DNA of 64,000 nt from Yoonia maritima (GCF_003003285.1 NZ_PVTP01000005.1:62001-126000); one strand, 5' to 3'; numbered from the stretch's first letter, positions 1 through 8,394 are shown. The notes: generated by a model not told the origin, from the sequence alone. Program-made: numbers and translations.

Positions 1-47
1 ACCTGTCGCTTGGCATTGCGGCGCTGCATTCGGGTTGGAAACTGTAA
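1..47 (+). CDS. ubiE: UbiE C-terminus (ubiquinone/menaquinone C-methyltransferase), partial
   Basis: Only the last 14 codons plus stop are inside the window (frame from base 3, stop TAA at 45-47). They read LSLGIAALHSGWKL, which matches the conserved C-terminal tail of UbiE, the SAM-dependent C-methyltransferase of ubiquinone biosynthesis. The stop is one base before the ubiB start codon, fitting the usual alphaproteobacterial ubiE-ubiB operon. The fragment is short, so the call rests on that tail plus the neighbour. Confidence 0.75.
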   Translation, partial: LSLGIAALHSGWKL

Positions 48-48
48 T

Positions 49-1578
49 ATGCGCGGCCCCCATAATATCATTCGCCTGATCCGTACGGGCGCTACATTCG
101 AACGTACTGGTGCGATGAAAGTCGTTTTAGACGCGTTTGACGCGGGTCCGCTGCTACGCATGACCATCCGCACGTTGGTTTGGCCGTTTCAGTGGCTTGG
201 CTACAAAGGCGATGTAAACATGCCCCCGGCCACACGGGCACTGACGGCGCTGGGCCCCGCTTATATCAAGTTTGGGCAAGTCCTATCGACACGTCCCGAT
301 GTTGTAGGCGACGATTTGGCCGTACAGTTGCGCGTGCTCCAAGACAAACTGCCACCGTTTTCGATGGACGAAGCCAAAGCTGCGATCCAAAGAGAGCTGG
401 GCGCACCGACCGATACGTTGTTTTCGACATTTTCAGAACCCGTCGCCGCTGCTTCGCTTGCCCAGGTCCATAAGGCGCATCTGGCCGACACGGGCGAGGC
501 TGTAGCCGTTAAAGTCCTGCGCCCCGGTATCGAAAAAGCGTTCCGCAAAGACGTTGATGCATTCTATTTTGCGGCCCGCGCGATCGAGGTTCTATCACCC
601 GCTTCCCGTCGTCTGCGCCCAATGGATGTGATCACCCATTTCGAAGGGGTGGTCGCTGGCGAGCTTGACCTTCGGCTTGAGAGCTCGGCCGCTGCGGAAT
701 TCGCGGCGAATACAGAAGGTGACACTGGGTTTCAGGTCCCTCTCATCCACTGGCACCTTTCCGGCCGACGCGTCATGACGCTTGATTGGGCGGAAGGTGA
801 CAGTATTGGTGATAACGCGGCACTCGACGCCGCCGGACACGACCGAACAGCGCTAGCGTCACGGGTGCTGCAACTGTTCTTGAACCACGCGCTACGCGAC
901 GGTTTCTTTCATGGTGACATGCATCAGGGCAACCTAAAGGTCGCTGCGAATGGCGACATCATTGCCTATGATTTTGGCATCATGGGACGGATTGATGAAT
1001 ATACGCGCCGCGTCTACGCCGAGATTTTGTTTGGCTTTATCCGCAAAGATTACCAACGCGTTGCCGAGGTTCATTTTGAGGCAGGCTATGTTCCAGCTAA
1101 CCAAGACGTTGATGAATTCGCGCGTGCGCTTCGTGCGGTAGGTGAACCAATCTTCGGTATGGACGCGAGCCATATTTCGATGGCGCGCTTGCTAAGCTAT
1201 CTGTTCGAAGTGACCGAACGCTTTGGCATGGAAACCCGCACTGAACTGATCCTGCTACAACGCACGATGGTCGTTGTCGAAGGTGTCGCACGGTCGCTCG
1301 ACCCCCATATGAACATCTGGCAAGTCGCCAAGCCCGTGGTCGAAAGCTACATCAAGCAAAGTATCGGCCCCAAGGCCCTACTGCGTGATCTTGGCAAAAC
1401 AGCGATGGTGTTGTCCCGATTTGGGCCGCAACTACCGCGATTAGCCGAAGAAGCGTTGATACGTCGTAATAATCCGCAGCCACAGCCCAAGCCACCGTCA
1501 TTGGCCCATCAGCTGGGGTGGATGACGCTTGGTGGTGCGCTTGTCGGTGCAGGTGTTTGGATCAGTGCATTGCTTTAA
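49..1578 (+). CDS. ubiB: UbiB, ABC1/ADCK-family atypical kinase of ubiquinone biosynthesis
   Basis: A 509-aa protein-kinase-like ATPase of the ABC1/AarF family, needed for aerobic ubiquinone synthesis, probably by extracting or presenting membrane-bound intermediates. Visible family marks are the KFGQ motif in the N-terminal extension, the alanine-rich nucleotide loop (AAASLAQVH), the VAVKVLRPG lysine, the HGDMHQGNL catalytic loop and the DFG motif (DFGIMGRID). The last 25 or so residues form a hydrophobic membrane anchor. The ATG at 49 is chosen over an in-frame ATG at 10 because 10 lies inside the ubiE tail. The stop overlaps the convergent flgD stop by 4 bases. Confidence 0.95.
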   Translation: MRGPHNIIRLIRTGATFERTGAMKVVLDAFDAGPLLRMTIRTLVWPFQWLGYKGDVNMPPATRALTALGPAYIKFGQVLSTRPDVVGDDLAVQLRVLQDKLPPFSMDEAKAAIQRELGAPTDTLFSTFSEPVAAASLAQVHKAHLADTGEAVAVKVLRPGIEKAFRKDVDAFYFAARAIEVLSPASRRLRPMDVITHFEGVVAGELDLRLESSAAAEFAANTEGDTGFQVPLIHWHLSGRRVMTLDWAEGDSIGDNAALDAAGHDRTALASRVLQLFLNHALRDGFFHGDMHQGNLKVAANGDIIAYDFGIMGRIDEYTRRVYAEILFGFIRKDYQRVAEVHFEAGYVPANQDVDEFARALRAVGEPIFGMDASHISMARLLSYLFEVTERFGMETRTELILLQRTMVVVEGVARSLDPHMNIWQVAKPVVESYIKQSIGPKALLRDLGKTAMVLSRFGPQLPRLAEEALIRRNNPQPQPKPPSLAHQLGWMTLGGALVGAGVWISALL

Positions 1579-2234
1579 AGTGCCGGGTCACGCAGGGCGC
1601 TGACCTGTGATGTCGCAACCGCGACACCACCATCAAGGATGAGAATGGTTTCACCATCTTGGGCACGTACTTCTGTCACGGTGCTGTAAAGTTCGACAGT
1701 TTCTTCGGTCAAAATTTCGCCTTCGAGCGAGCTGATCAACTCAAAGGAGTATAGACCTTCTGCGAATGGATACCCGCCAGTGTCGACCCCGGCCCATTCT
1801 ACAGGATCCGCACTGATTGGAACGTCGAACCGCTGCACCTCTGCACCCGATTCGTCGCGTACAACCACCTCTGCCTTATCCGCGACAACAGCGGGGTTCG
1901 GGGCCAAAGTAATTGGTTCTCCGTCAAAATATGCCGGGGTGGCGGCGCGTGCTTCTTTGCCAACCCACGCGGCCATATCAGCCAACCCACCTGATGCAAG
2001 TTGTGCGCTGAGAGATTTAAGCAAATCATTCGTCATCACAGCCTGTTCCACCCCCGAAAACGTTGCAAGCTGTGTCGCATAATCGGTTGAATCAACGGGG
2101 TTCAGTGGATCCTGATTTTGCATCTGCACGGTAAGCATCTGCAAAAACATCTCAAAGTCACCGCTTGTCCCGCTTGTCGTTCCCGCTGTTTGCGTCACTG
2201 CAGTGGTCGTTGCTGTTGTGGTCGTTACTTCCAT
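1575..2234 (-). CDS. flgD: FlgD, hook-cap / basal-body rod modification protein
   Basis: A 219-aa scaffold that caps the growing hook and guides FlgE polymerisation; it is exported by the flagellar secretion system. The N-terminal half shows the FlgD signature (FEMFLQMLTVQMQNQDPLNP, then TQLATFSGVEQ), and the C-terminal half is the beta-rich FlgD Ig/tudor-like region. It lies 9 bases downstream of fliK in the same direction, so hook-length control and hook-cap genes are co-transcribed. It is the left edge of the flagellar cluster and converges on ubiB. Confidence 0.95.
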   Translation of the reverse strand: MEVTTTTATTTAVTQTAGTTSGTSGDFEMFLQMLTVQMQNQDPLNPVDSTDYATQLATFSGVEQAVMTNDLLKSLSAQLASGGLADMAAWVGKEARAATPAYFDGEPITLAPNPAVVADKAEVVVRDESGAEVQRFDVPISADPVEWAGVDTGGYPFAEGLYSFELISSLEGEILTEETVELYSTVTEVRAQDGETILILDGGVAVATSQVSALRDPAL

Positions 2235-2243
2235 ATCGATTTC

Positions 2244-3479
2244 CTAAAGTCTTATATCTAAGCCGCGGGTCAATATCATTTGCGTTGTATGCGAGTCCGC
2301 AGCGCAGGCTGCTTCGGCGTTTTCGTCGACCTCGTCATCCTCGTCAGTGTTTGCCGACTGTTCTGGCCCTGTGCCCTGCCCAAAGGCAAAGGAAACATCG
2401 CTGTACCCAAGGTCGCGGAATTCTTGAGCAAGTGTTTCGATGTGCCGGCGCATCAGGTCAGTTGTTTCTTGCCGTTCAGCTGAGATGCTCAGTGTGATGG
2501 CATTTTCGACCACTGACATGCTCAACCTTACGCGCCCTAGCTCTTCTGGATTCAGGGCAATTTCTGTGGGCTTTCCAGCATGCTCTGTCACCGCCACGGA
2601 AAGCTGGTTCGCAACATGCCGAACAGTATCTGCGTTTGCGATGGGCGTCGGCGAACTACCCGGCTGTATGTGTTGAGAGACGCCTTTATCAGGCACCCAG
2701 AAGGCACCAGATTCAGCATCTTGTACCTGTATACTAGCCTCCAGTTTGGGCACCTCTGAAGCTATGAGCAGAATCGTTTTTGATATTGCTGGCGCGATAT
2801 CCAAAAAAGGCTTTGGTTCATGCGCAAATGGCCTAATAATTGTATCGGGGTTTGGCGCGAATTCGATCTTCTTATCAGGCCGAGACGCCATCGGTTGTCC
2901 GGCCACCCCAGTGGCACTATCTACCAACTCAACAAAACGCTCTGCGCCAAGGGCGCGCGCCACTGGTTTTGGGACCATCGGTATCAGTATCTGTTTTTCC
3001 TGTTCGATACTTGGCTTTGGTACAGCAATTGACTGCGTATCAGGTGCGCCATCATTTGACTTGGTCAATGGAATGCAACCTTCAACAATGGACTGCGCGA
3101 CAGTCGTTTTTGGCATAACAACTTGCTTAGACACACCAATATCTTTGGGAACCTGTTTTTGCGCATGTTCAGCCACGATACTAATCGCGTCATGCCTTAC
3201 GACCGCATCTTCAGATATTGGCAATTCTGCCGGCGCGTCGTCGATTATAAGGTCGACGGATTCGCTTTGCTGAACCTTGCCCCCATCGGTCGTTTCCTCA
3301 AGTCTCAGATCGTCGACCACAGCGAATACAGGCGCTTCTTCGGCCTCAATGTCGGTCTCTGTCAACTCATCTACAATGTCCGCAAAAGCGAACGCGTCAT
3401 CCGTTACGCACGGCATTTCACCAACCAAAACCGTTTCAGAAGCCATGGTGGACACGTCAGTTGGCAACAATGGTATCAT
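2244..3479 (-). CDS. fliK: FliK-like flagellar hook-length control protein
   Basis: A 411-aa protein with a long low-complexity acidic N-terminal two-thirds and a conserved C-terminal Flg_hook domain (KPTEIALNPEELGRVRLSMS, then the ETTDLMRRHIETLAQEFRDLG helix). FliK acts as molecular ruler and, through its C-domain, switches export specificity at FlhB. The ATG at 3479 is preferred because GGAGAG lies just upstream; an in-frame TTG at 3524 would add 15 residues. In Rhizobiales the equivalent gene was first called motD. It is transcribed divergently from the flgJ-like gene. Confidence 0.85.
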   Translation of the reverse strand: MIPLLPTDVSTMASETVLVGEMPCVTDDAFAFADIVDELTETDIEAEEAPVFAVVDDLRLEETTDGGKVQQSESVDLIIDDAPAELPISEDAVVRHDAISIVAEHAQKQVPKDIGVSKQVVMPKTTVAQSIVEGCIPLTKSNDGAPDTQSIAVPKPSIEQEKQILIPMVPKPVARALGAERFVELVDSATGVAGQPMASRPDKKIEFAPNPDTIIRPFAHEPKPFLDIAPAISKTILLIASEVPKLEASIQVQDAESGAFWVPDKGVSQHIQPGSSPTPIANADTVRHVANQLSVAVTEHAGKPTEIALNPEELGRVRLSMSVVENAITLSISAERQETTDLMRRHIETLAQEFRDLGYSDVSFAFGQGTGPEQSANTDEDDEVDENAEAACAADSHTTQMILTRGLDIRL

Positions 3480-3586
3480 CAACTCTCCAATAGAATCTGT
3501 GAGTGGGTCCCTTTTGCCTGACAATACTTACTGATTGTTTACGGCTCGCTGGCAAAGTGAAAAAGGATCAAAACCCGGAGAAGCCG

Positions 3587-3880
3587 ATGACAGCCATTCC
3601 AGCCTTACCTGCACCGCGATCAAACCCGCAGCTACCAGACTATATCCAAAATGATGCAAAGCTGCGCGAGGCAGCGCAAAAGCTCGAGGCGTCATTCCTA
3701 TCGGAGATGTTAAAATCTGCGGGGCTTGGCGCCCCTCGCGAGGCCTTTGGTGGCGGCGCTGGAGAAGAACATTTTTCGTCATTCCTACGCGAAGCACAGG
3801 CCAACGAGATGGTAAAGGCGGGCGGTATTGGCCTTGCTCAATCACTTTTTGAAGCCATGAAGGTACAATTAGATGCGTAA
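3587..3880 (+). CDS. flgJ: FlgJ-like rod-binding protein
   Basis: A 97-aa protein corresponding to only the N-terminal rod-cap domain of FlgJ (LREAAQKLEASFLSEMLKSA, then GGGAGEEHFSSFLREAQA). The C-terminal muramidase domain of enteric FlgJ is absent, as is usual in alphaproteobacteria. It should help rod assembly across the periplasm, with the peptidoglycan hydrolase supplied separately. The ATG at 3587 follows GGAGAAGCCG, a good ribosome-binding site. Its stop overlaps the start of the next gene, so the two are translationally coupled. Confidence 0.85.
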   Translation: MTAIPALPAPRSNPQLPDYIQNDAKLREAAQKLEASFLSEMLKSAGLGAPREAFGGGAGEEHFSSFLREAQANEMVKAGGIGLAQSLFEAMKVQLDA

Positions 3881-4214
3881 TTCAGTGACCAAACGTCTGA
3901 TACAGACGCTCAAAGCCGAGAAGTCTGCGCTGCGGGAGGCCAGCTTTGATGTGCTTGGCAGTTTGGAAAAACCGAAATCTGAACTGTTTAAAGAGCTCGC
4001 TGAGTCAGCGCCGGATGCAAATGAATTACGTGCCGTTCAATTGGCAGTGACCGAAAACCAGACATTGTTGTCGGCTGCAATAGCAGGGATTGGCGCTGCG
4101 CGGGCAAGGATTGAAGCACTACAAAATGTGCGCTCGGGGTTAAACGTATATGATAAGTCGGGTGCTATTTCCAAAATGGCGAATCCCCAACCCGAAATCG
4201 AAAAGAAGGCATAA
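3873..4214 (+). CDS. FlgN-like flagellar export chaperone (candidate)
   Basis: A 113-aa, largely helical, charged small protein with no signal peptide. Its position between flgJ and fliC and its helical composition fit FlgN, the chaperone for the hook-associated proteins FlgK and FlgL, which is poorly conserved in sequence. The start overlaps the flgJ-like gene by 8 bases. I infer the function from size, composition and position, and there is no catalytic motif to confirm it. FliT or FliS type chaperones remain possible. Confidence 0.6.
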   Translation: MRNSVTKRLIQTLKAEKSALREASFDVLGSLEKPKSELFKELAESAPDANELRAVQLAVTENQTLLSAAIAGIGAARARIEALQNVRSGLNVYDKSGAISKMANPQPEIEKKA

Positions 4215-4249
4215 TTTGGATAAAATTTGCAGCGTTTCGCTTTTCAGCT

Positions 4250-4264
4250 TTAACGCATTGTTTA
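4250..4264. promoter_or_regulatory. Candidate CtrA box upstream of fliC
   Basis: TTAA, seven bases, then TTTA: one half-site is perfect and the other has one mismatch against the CtrA consensus TTAA-N7-TTAA. It lies about 160 bases before the fliC start codon. Similar boxes before fliL/fliF and flgE make it more credible than it would be alone. Confidence 0.35.
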
Positions 4265-4354
4265 GTCATATCCGCACAAACTGGTGACACAGCCAAAACG
4301 GCTAAGGTGCGTAGCGAACGCAGGCACTGATCTTCGTCAGAATGACGTTTCATT

Positions 4355-4371
4355 CCGTGGAACACCCACGG
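4355..4371 (+). promoter_or_regulatory. Hairpin 1 in the fliC leader
   Basis: CCGTGG, a 5-base loop AACAC, then CCACGG: a perfect 6-bp stem in the predicted 5' untranslated leader of flagellin mRNA, 55 bases before the start codon. In Caulobacter FlbT acts on the flagellin leader; flaF and flbT lie directly downstream here, so a regulatory role is plausible but inferred. Confidence 0.4.
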
Positions 4372-4387
4372 TTTCCTGAATCAAACC

Positions 4388-4400
4388 GGCGCAAAGCGCC
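4388..4400 (+). promoter_or_regulatory. Hairpin 2 in the fliC leader
   Basis: GGCGC-AAA-GCGCC forms a perfect 5-bp stem with a 3-base loop, 25 bases before the fliC ATG and just before the weak AGGA ribosome-binding site at about 4413. It could modulate ribosome access to flagellin mRNA together with hairpin 1. Confidence 0.35.
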
Positions 4401-4425
4401 CCCCTTCATTATAGGATCACGAAAC

Positions 4426-5271
4426 ATGTCCAGCATTCTGACCAACAACAGCGCAATGGTTGCGCTTCAGACACTTAAATCAATCAACGGCGACCTGTCT
4501 GAAACGCAGTCGATGATTTCAACGGGTAAAGAAGTCAGCTCCGCCAAAGACAACTCAGCGATTTGGGCGATTTCCAAGGTCATGGAATCGGATGTCGCTG
4601 GGTTCAAGGCAATTTCTGATAGCCTGGCACTTGGCGAATCAACAGTCGCGGTCGCTTCGGCTGGGGCAGAGCAGATTGTAGAAACGTTGACCGAAATGAA
4701 ACAGCTTGCTGTTTCTGCACAGTCTGAAAACGTTGATTTCGCCAAAATTCAAGCTGATATGGATGAAAAAGCGGCCCAAGTCGCCTCGGTCATCAGCGCA
4801 TCGCAATTCAATGGGGCTAACCTTCTTGCCACAGATGTGGACGGTAATGGTGGCACTGGCCTGAACGTGCTGTCGTCGCTTGATCGTGTCGGAAGCGGCG
4901 CACCGACACCGACGTTGATTACGGTTGATAGCGTAGACTTTGAAGCCGATGTCGATTTGGTCGCAAACCTAACTGCGATCACAGACACCGCAACTGCCGC
5001 AACCGCATTGGGCGAACTTGAAACCTTTTTGACAACGGCCATTGATGGTGCTGCGCAGCTTGGCGCGTCGGCGAAACGGATCGACAGTCAAAACGAGTTT
5101 GTGAGCAAACTATCAGATTCCCTGAAGTCTGGCATCGGCACCATGGTGGATGCTGACATGGAAGAAACATCTGCAAGGCTGCAGGCGCTGCAAGTACAGC
5201 AACAACTTGGTGTACAATCGCTATCGATCGCTAACCAAGCACCCCAGACTATTCTGTCGCTGTTCCGTTAA
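4426..5271 (+). CDS. fliC: Flagellin FliC
   Basis: A 281-aa flagellin that polymerises into the filament. It begins SSILTNNSAMVALQTLKSIN and has the conserved D0/D1 helical ends, with only a short central region of about residues 140-200, so the variable D2/D3 domains are nearly absent. The C-terminus (ANQAPQTILSLFR) is a canonical flagellin end. The ATG at 4426 is chosen because the protein then starts exactly at the conserved N-terminus. It is the only flagellin gene in the window. A 211-base leader with two hairpins and a CtrA-like box precedes it, and a hairpin follows the stop. Confidence 0.97.
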   Translation: MSSILTNNSAMVALQTLKSINGDLSETQSMISTGKEVSSAKDNSAIWAISKVMESDVAGFKAISDSLALGESTVAVASAGAEQIVETLTEMKQLAVSAQSENVDFAKIQADMDEKAAQVASVISASQFNGANLLATDVDGNGGTGLNVLSSLDRVGSGAPTPTLITVDSVDFEADVDLVANLTAITDTATAATALGELETFLTTAIDGAAQLGASAKRIDSQNEFVSKLSDSLKSGIGTMVDADMEETSARLQALQVQQQLGVQSLSIANQAPQTILSLFR

Positions 5272-5280
5272 ATTGAATAA

Positions 5281-5304
5281 GTGGTGCCGCGATGTCGGCA
5301 CCAC
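5281..5304 (+). terminator. Hairpin after fliC (terminator or mRNA stabiliser)
   Basis: GTGGTGCCG, six bases, CGGCACCAC: a perfect 9-bp stem starting 9 bases after the fliC stop. No T-run follows, so it may stabilise the abundant flagellin mRNA or attenuate read-through into flaF-flbT rather than act as a classical intrinsic terminator. Confidence 0.55.
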
Positions 5305-5363
5305 AACAACATTCGTCGCGGAAAACCCGCGTATCGTTCGAATTCGTGCCGGAAGGACCCCAC

Positions 5364-5738
5364 GTGAACGTCATAGAACAAGCTCGGCAGGCATATGCCC
5401 CCACACAACTCGCAATCAGAACAGAACGATCAGTCGAAGCTCAACTCGTCAGCCAAATCACTGCCCGTCTACGCGATGCCATGTCACAAAGCGCTGGCAA
5501 TTTTGCAGCGCTGGCAGTTGCTGTACACGATAATCGGCGCATGTGGACGACCCTTGCTAGCGATGTTGCTGGCAGCGACAACGCACTCCCTCAAACCCTA
5601 CGCGCGCAGTTGTTTTATTTGGCTGAATTTACAGAACATCATAGCCGACGCGTATTGCGTCGTGAAACTGACGTTTCAGCTCTCGTTGAAATCAATACAG
5701 CCGTTCTACGCGGTCTAAACGGGCGAGGGGAGTCATAA
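5364..5738 (+). CDS. flaF: FlaF, flagellin biosynthesis regulator
   Basis: A 124-aa FlaF-family protein (NVIEQARQAYAPTQ near the start, then the helical RLRDAMSQSAG and TLRAQLFYLAEFT segments). In alphaproteobacteria FlaF is needed for flagellin synthesis or secretion and acts opposite to FlbT. The GTG at 5364 is preferred: GGAAGGA lies 7 bases upstream and the N-terminus then matches the family; an upstream in-frame start at 5292 lies inside the fliC 3' hairpin. The stop overlaps the flbT start by one base. Confidence 0.9.
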   Translation: MNVIEQARQAYAPTQLAIRTERSVEAQLVSQITARLRDAMSQSAGNFAALAVAVHDNRRMWTTLASDVAGSDNALPQTLRAQLFYLAEFTEHHSRRVLRRETDVSALVEINTAVLRGLNGRGES

Positions 5739-6142
5739 TGTCAGGGCTGGTTTTAAAGCTAAACCCCAAGGAACGGGTGTTGGTAAACGGCGCAGTCATT
5801 GAAAATGGCGACCGGAGAAGCCGTCTCTCCATCATCACTCCGAACGCCAATATTTTACGATTGCGTGATGCCATTCGACCAGACGAGGTCACGACGCCTG
5901 TGCGTCGCGTATGCTATATCGCTCAACTTGTACTGTCTGGCGATGTCGAAGAAAGTGATGCGCAATTCCAAATTATGCGCGGCATCGAACAGCTAAGCCA
6001 AGCGTTACGCGACGATGACAGCCGCCAACATCTAACAGCGGCCACCAATGCAGCTGAAAAATGCGACTTTTATCGCTCCCTCAAAGCTTTACGTAACCTA
6101 CTACCGCGTGAAGCGCGTCTCCTTGCTGGACATCAAGCGTGA
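5738..6142 (+). CDS. flbT: FlbT, post-transcriptional flagellin repressor
   Basis: A 134-aa FlbT-family protein (GLVLKLNPKERVLVNGAVIE, then RRVCYIAQL and the FYRSLKALRNLLPRE helix). In Caulobacter FlbT associates with the flagellin mRNA leader and promotes its decay until the hook is complete. It sits in a fliC-flaF-flbT block and overlaps the neighbours on both sides, indicating coupled translation. Target hairpins are candidates in the fliC leader at 4355-4400. Confidence 0.93.
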   Translation: MSGLVLKLNPKERVLVNGAVIENGDRRSRLSIITPNANILRLRDAIRPDEVTTPVRRVCYIAQLVLSGDVEESDAQFQIMRGIEQLSQALRDDDSRQHLTAATNAAEKCDFYRSLKALRNLLPREARLLAGHQA

Positions 6143-6942
6143 CTTTTCAGCCTGTTGTACCGCTTTCGGGTTATGGTGGGTGGCGCTTTCTTGAACGCAC
6201 GCTTGATAGCCAACAAGAAGCGTTCACAAACAGTCAGCCCATCGTGAGAGATACCGAATATTTCCGCGAAAACATCGGCAATGTCCAAACAGCGGAGGAC
6301 CTTGTTAGTGACCGACGATTGTTGTCGGTCGCTCTCGGTGCGTTCGGCCTTGATGATGATATCAACAGCCAATTCTTTGTTCGGAAAATCCTAGAAGACG
6401 GAACTTCGGCGGATGATGCTCTTGCGAACCGCTTGGCCGATAATCGCTATGCTGACTTCAGCGCAGCATTTGGTTTTGGGGACCAAACGACACCATCGAC
6501 GCAAACGGCAGGATTTGCAGACGATATTATTGGCAGGTATGAAGTACGACAATTTGAACAGGCTGTTGGTGAACAAGATAACGATCTCCGGCTCGCCATG
6601 AGCGTGGAAAGCGGAATCTCAGACATCTTAAGCAGAAATAGTTCTCAAGCTGGGCAATGGTATTCGGTCATGGGGAATGCCCCCATGCGAAATGTATTTC
6701 AGACAGCGCTTGGCTTGCCATCTAGCACATCTAGCATTGACCTCGATCAGCAGCTCGAAATTTTCCAAGAACGGTCTCAGGCGGTGTTCGGCACAGATAG
6801 CCTTGCCGATTTTTCTGATCCCGAACAGCAAGAAAAGCTGGTGCGGATGTTTCTTATCCGATCTGAAGCCGCAAAATTTGCAACCTCAACAGGCGGTTCC
6901 ACGGCACTTACTTTATTACAATCCGTACCTTCTATCTTTTAA
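6139..6942 (+). CDS. DUF1217-family flagellar-cluster protein
   Basis: A 267-aa soluble, acidic, helix-rich protein of the DUF1217 type, found in flagellar clusters of alphaproteobacteria. Repeated elements such as YFRENIGNVQTAEDLVSDRR and LALGLPSSTSSIDLDQQ-like segments, and a C-terminal FLIRSEAAKF helix, support the family call. Its GTG start overlaps the flbT stop by 4 bases, so its expression is tied to flagellin dosage control. No signal peptide, membrane segment or catalytic motif is visible. Its function is not established; it may be exported or a structural accessory. Confidence 0.75.
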   Translation: MTFQPVVPLSGYGGWRFLERTLDSQQEAFTNSQPIVRDTEYFRENIGNVQTAEDLVSDRRLLSVALGAFGLDDDINSQFFVRKILEDGTSADDALANRLADNRYADFSAAFGFGDQTTPSTQTAGFADDIIGRYEVRQFEQAVGEQDNDLRLAMSVESGISDILSRNSSQAGQWYSVMGNAPMRNVFQTALGLPSSTSSIDLDQQLEIFQERSQAVFGTDSLADFSDPEQQEKLVRMFLIRSEAAKFATSTGGSTALTLLQSVPSIF

Positions 6943-6982
6943 CGGTCATTGATTAGACGTTTACAGGTAAACTGCGATTGCC

Positions 6983-8308
6983 CTAGCGACTGGATTTTCC
7001 ACTTACTGCTTGGCGTAGCTTTGCAAAATGAGCCAAAGTTCCGCGAGTATCTTGCATCGTCAAAAAGCTTTCGAGCGCTGATGAGCATGCGATAGCTGCG
7101 TCAATTGCCGCGTCAGAACCTCCAGTATATAGACCCGCTTGTATCATGAGCTCCGCTTTTTGAAAGGTACCCATATGGGTTCGGGCCTGCGCAATAAGGC
7201 TATTTTCTTGATCAGTTGCAGCATTGGGCAGTGAACGAGAAACCGATTTCAGGACATTGACCGCCGGAAACCTGCCTCTCTCTGCGATCTCGCGCTCTAA
7301 CACGATGTGACCATCCAACACCCCGCGCAACATATCGGCGACAGGTTCATCCATATCTGAACCTGCAACCAAAACCGAAAACACTGCTGTGATGTCGCCG
7401 CTGTCACCTGTACCCGGACCAGCCCGTTCGCAAAGCGCCGCAATCGCAGGAACCGTTGATGCTGGGTATCCGCGCAAATTCGCGGCCTCTCCACCTGCAA
7501 CCGCAACCTCTCGGTGGGCCTCGCAGAATCGAGTAACCGAATCGACAAGCAATAGAACCTGCCTGCCATTATCCCTGAAATGTTCTGCTATCGCAGTTGC
7601 TGCCCATGCACATCTGCGTCGCACCTGAGGCGCGCGTTCTGATGTAGCGGCCACAACAATCGCGCGTTTCATACCCTCCTGCCCCAAAACGTCTTCGACG
7701 AAATGTCGAACTTCGCGCCCGCGCTCGCCAACGAGTGCGATGACAATCACATCTGCGGTCACCCCGCGCGCCAAATCTGCCAACAATGTTGATTTTCCTA
7801 CGCCAGAACCCGCGAATAGACCAATCCGTTGCCCCTGAACAATCGGCAAAAGCGTGTTAAAAACTGCTAGTCCTGTTTCGATCCGCGCACCCATCGGGCG
7901 ACGTTGATGTGGCGCTGGTGGATCCATGCGAAGTGGGCGCGGTGTAACACCCGGCAAGAGCGGACGCCCATCAATCGGCACACCATCAGGGTCTATGACA
8001 CGACCTATCCAACTGTTATCTGGCGCAAAAATTGGAGATCTATCAAACACAACCCGGTCTGATAAACGGATACCGTCCGACGGACCGTCAAGCAATACAT
8101 GCGCACCGTCCCGATCTAGGCGGACAATTTCGCCACTGATTTGTCGTTCATCGCAAAACACGCGCGCGCGATCACCAACTTTTATAGAATCATTCGCACC
8201 ACCCACTTGGACGGTGCCGCCATGCACCCCCAACACACGCCCGACTTTATGAACGCCTCGTAAATTTTCGACCGCTGCCGCCGCTTGTTCAAGGATATTT
8301 TGCGTCAT
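6983..8308 (-). CDS. fliI: FliI, flagellar export ATPase
   Basis: A 441-aa F1-beta-like ATPase that energises flagellar type III export with FliH and FliJ. The Walker A motif GLFAGSGVGKST lies at about residue 165, followed by VGERGREVRHF, the Walker B stretch VLLLVDSVTRF, and the C-terminal helical domain. The ATG at 8308 has AGGA upstream at good spacing; a GTG at 8332 is the alternative. It is divergent from the flgB operon and convergent with the DUF1217 gene. Confidence 0.97.
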   Translation of the reverse strand: MTQNILEQAAAAVENLRGVHKVGRVLGVHGGTVQVGGANDSIKVGDRARVFCDERQISGEIVRLDRDGAHVLLDGPSDGIRLSDRVVFDRSPIFAPDNSWIGRVIDPDGVPIDGRPLLPGVTPRPLRMDPPAPHQRRPMGARIETGLAVFNTLLPIVQGQRIGLFAGSGVGKSTLLADLARGVTADVIVIALVGERGREVRHFVEDVLGQEGMKRAIVVAATSERAPQVRRRCAWAATAIAEHFRDNGRQVLLLVDSVTRFCEAHREVAVAGGEAANLRGYPASTVPAIAALCERAGPGTGDSGDITAVFSVLVAGSDMDEPVADMLRGVLDGHIVLEREIAERGRFPAVNVLKSVSRSLPNAATDQENSLIAQARTHMGTFQKAELMIQAGLYTGGSDAAIDAAIACSSALESFLTMQDTRGTLAHFAKLRQAVSGKSSR

Positions 8309-8394
8309 CTGCTGTTCCTGTCGTGATTCCACAAACCTCTTCTTAAGGAATCAGCCTTAATGCTTTGTTGAAACCAAACGAGGGAGAACCCCCG

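Noticed and set aside
2746..3273. Plus-strand open frame of 175 codons inside fliK
   Set aside because: It is antisense to the low-complexity part of fliK, with no ribosome-binding site or recognisable domain; an open shadow frame from codon bias.
6959..6972. Inverted repeat GTTTAC-AG-GTAAAC between the DUF1217 gene and fliI as a terminator
   Set aside because: The stem is 6 bp with a 2-base centre, so it cannot form a stable hairpin, and no T-run follows.
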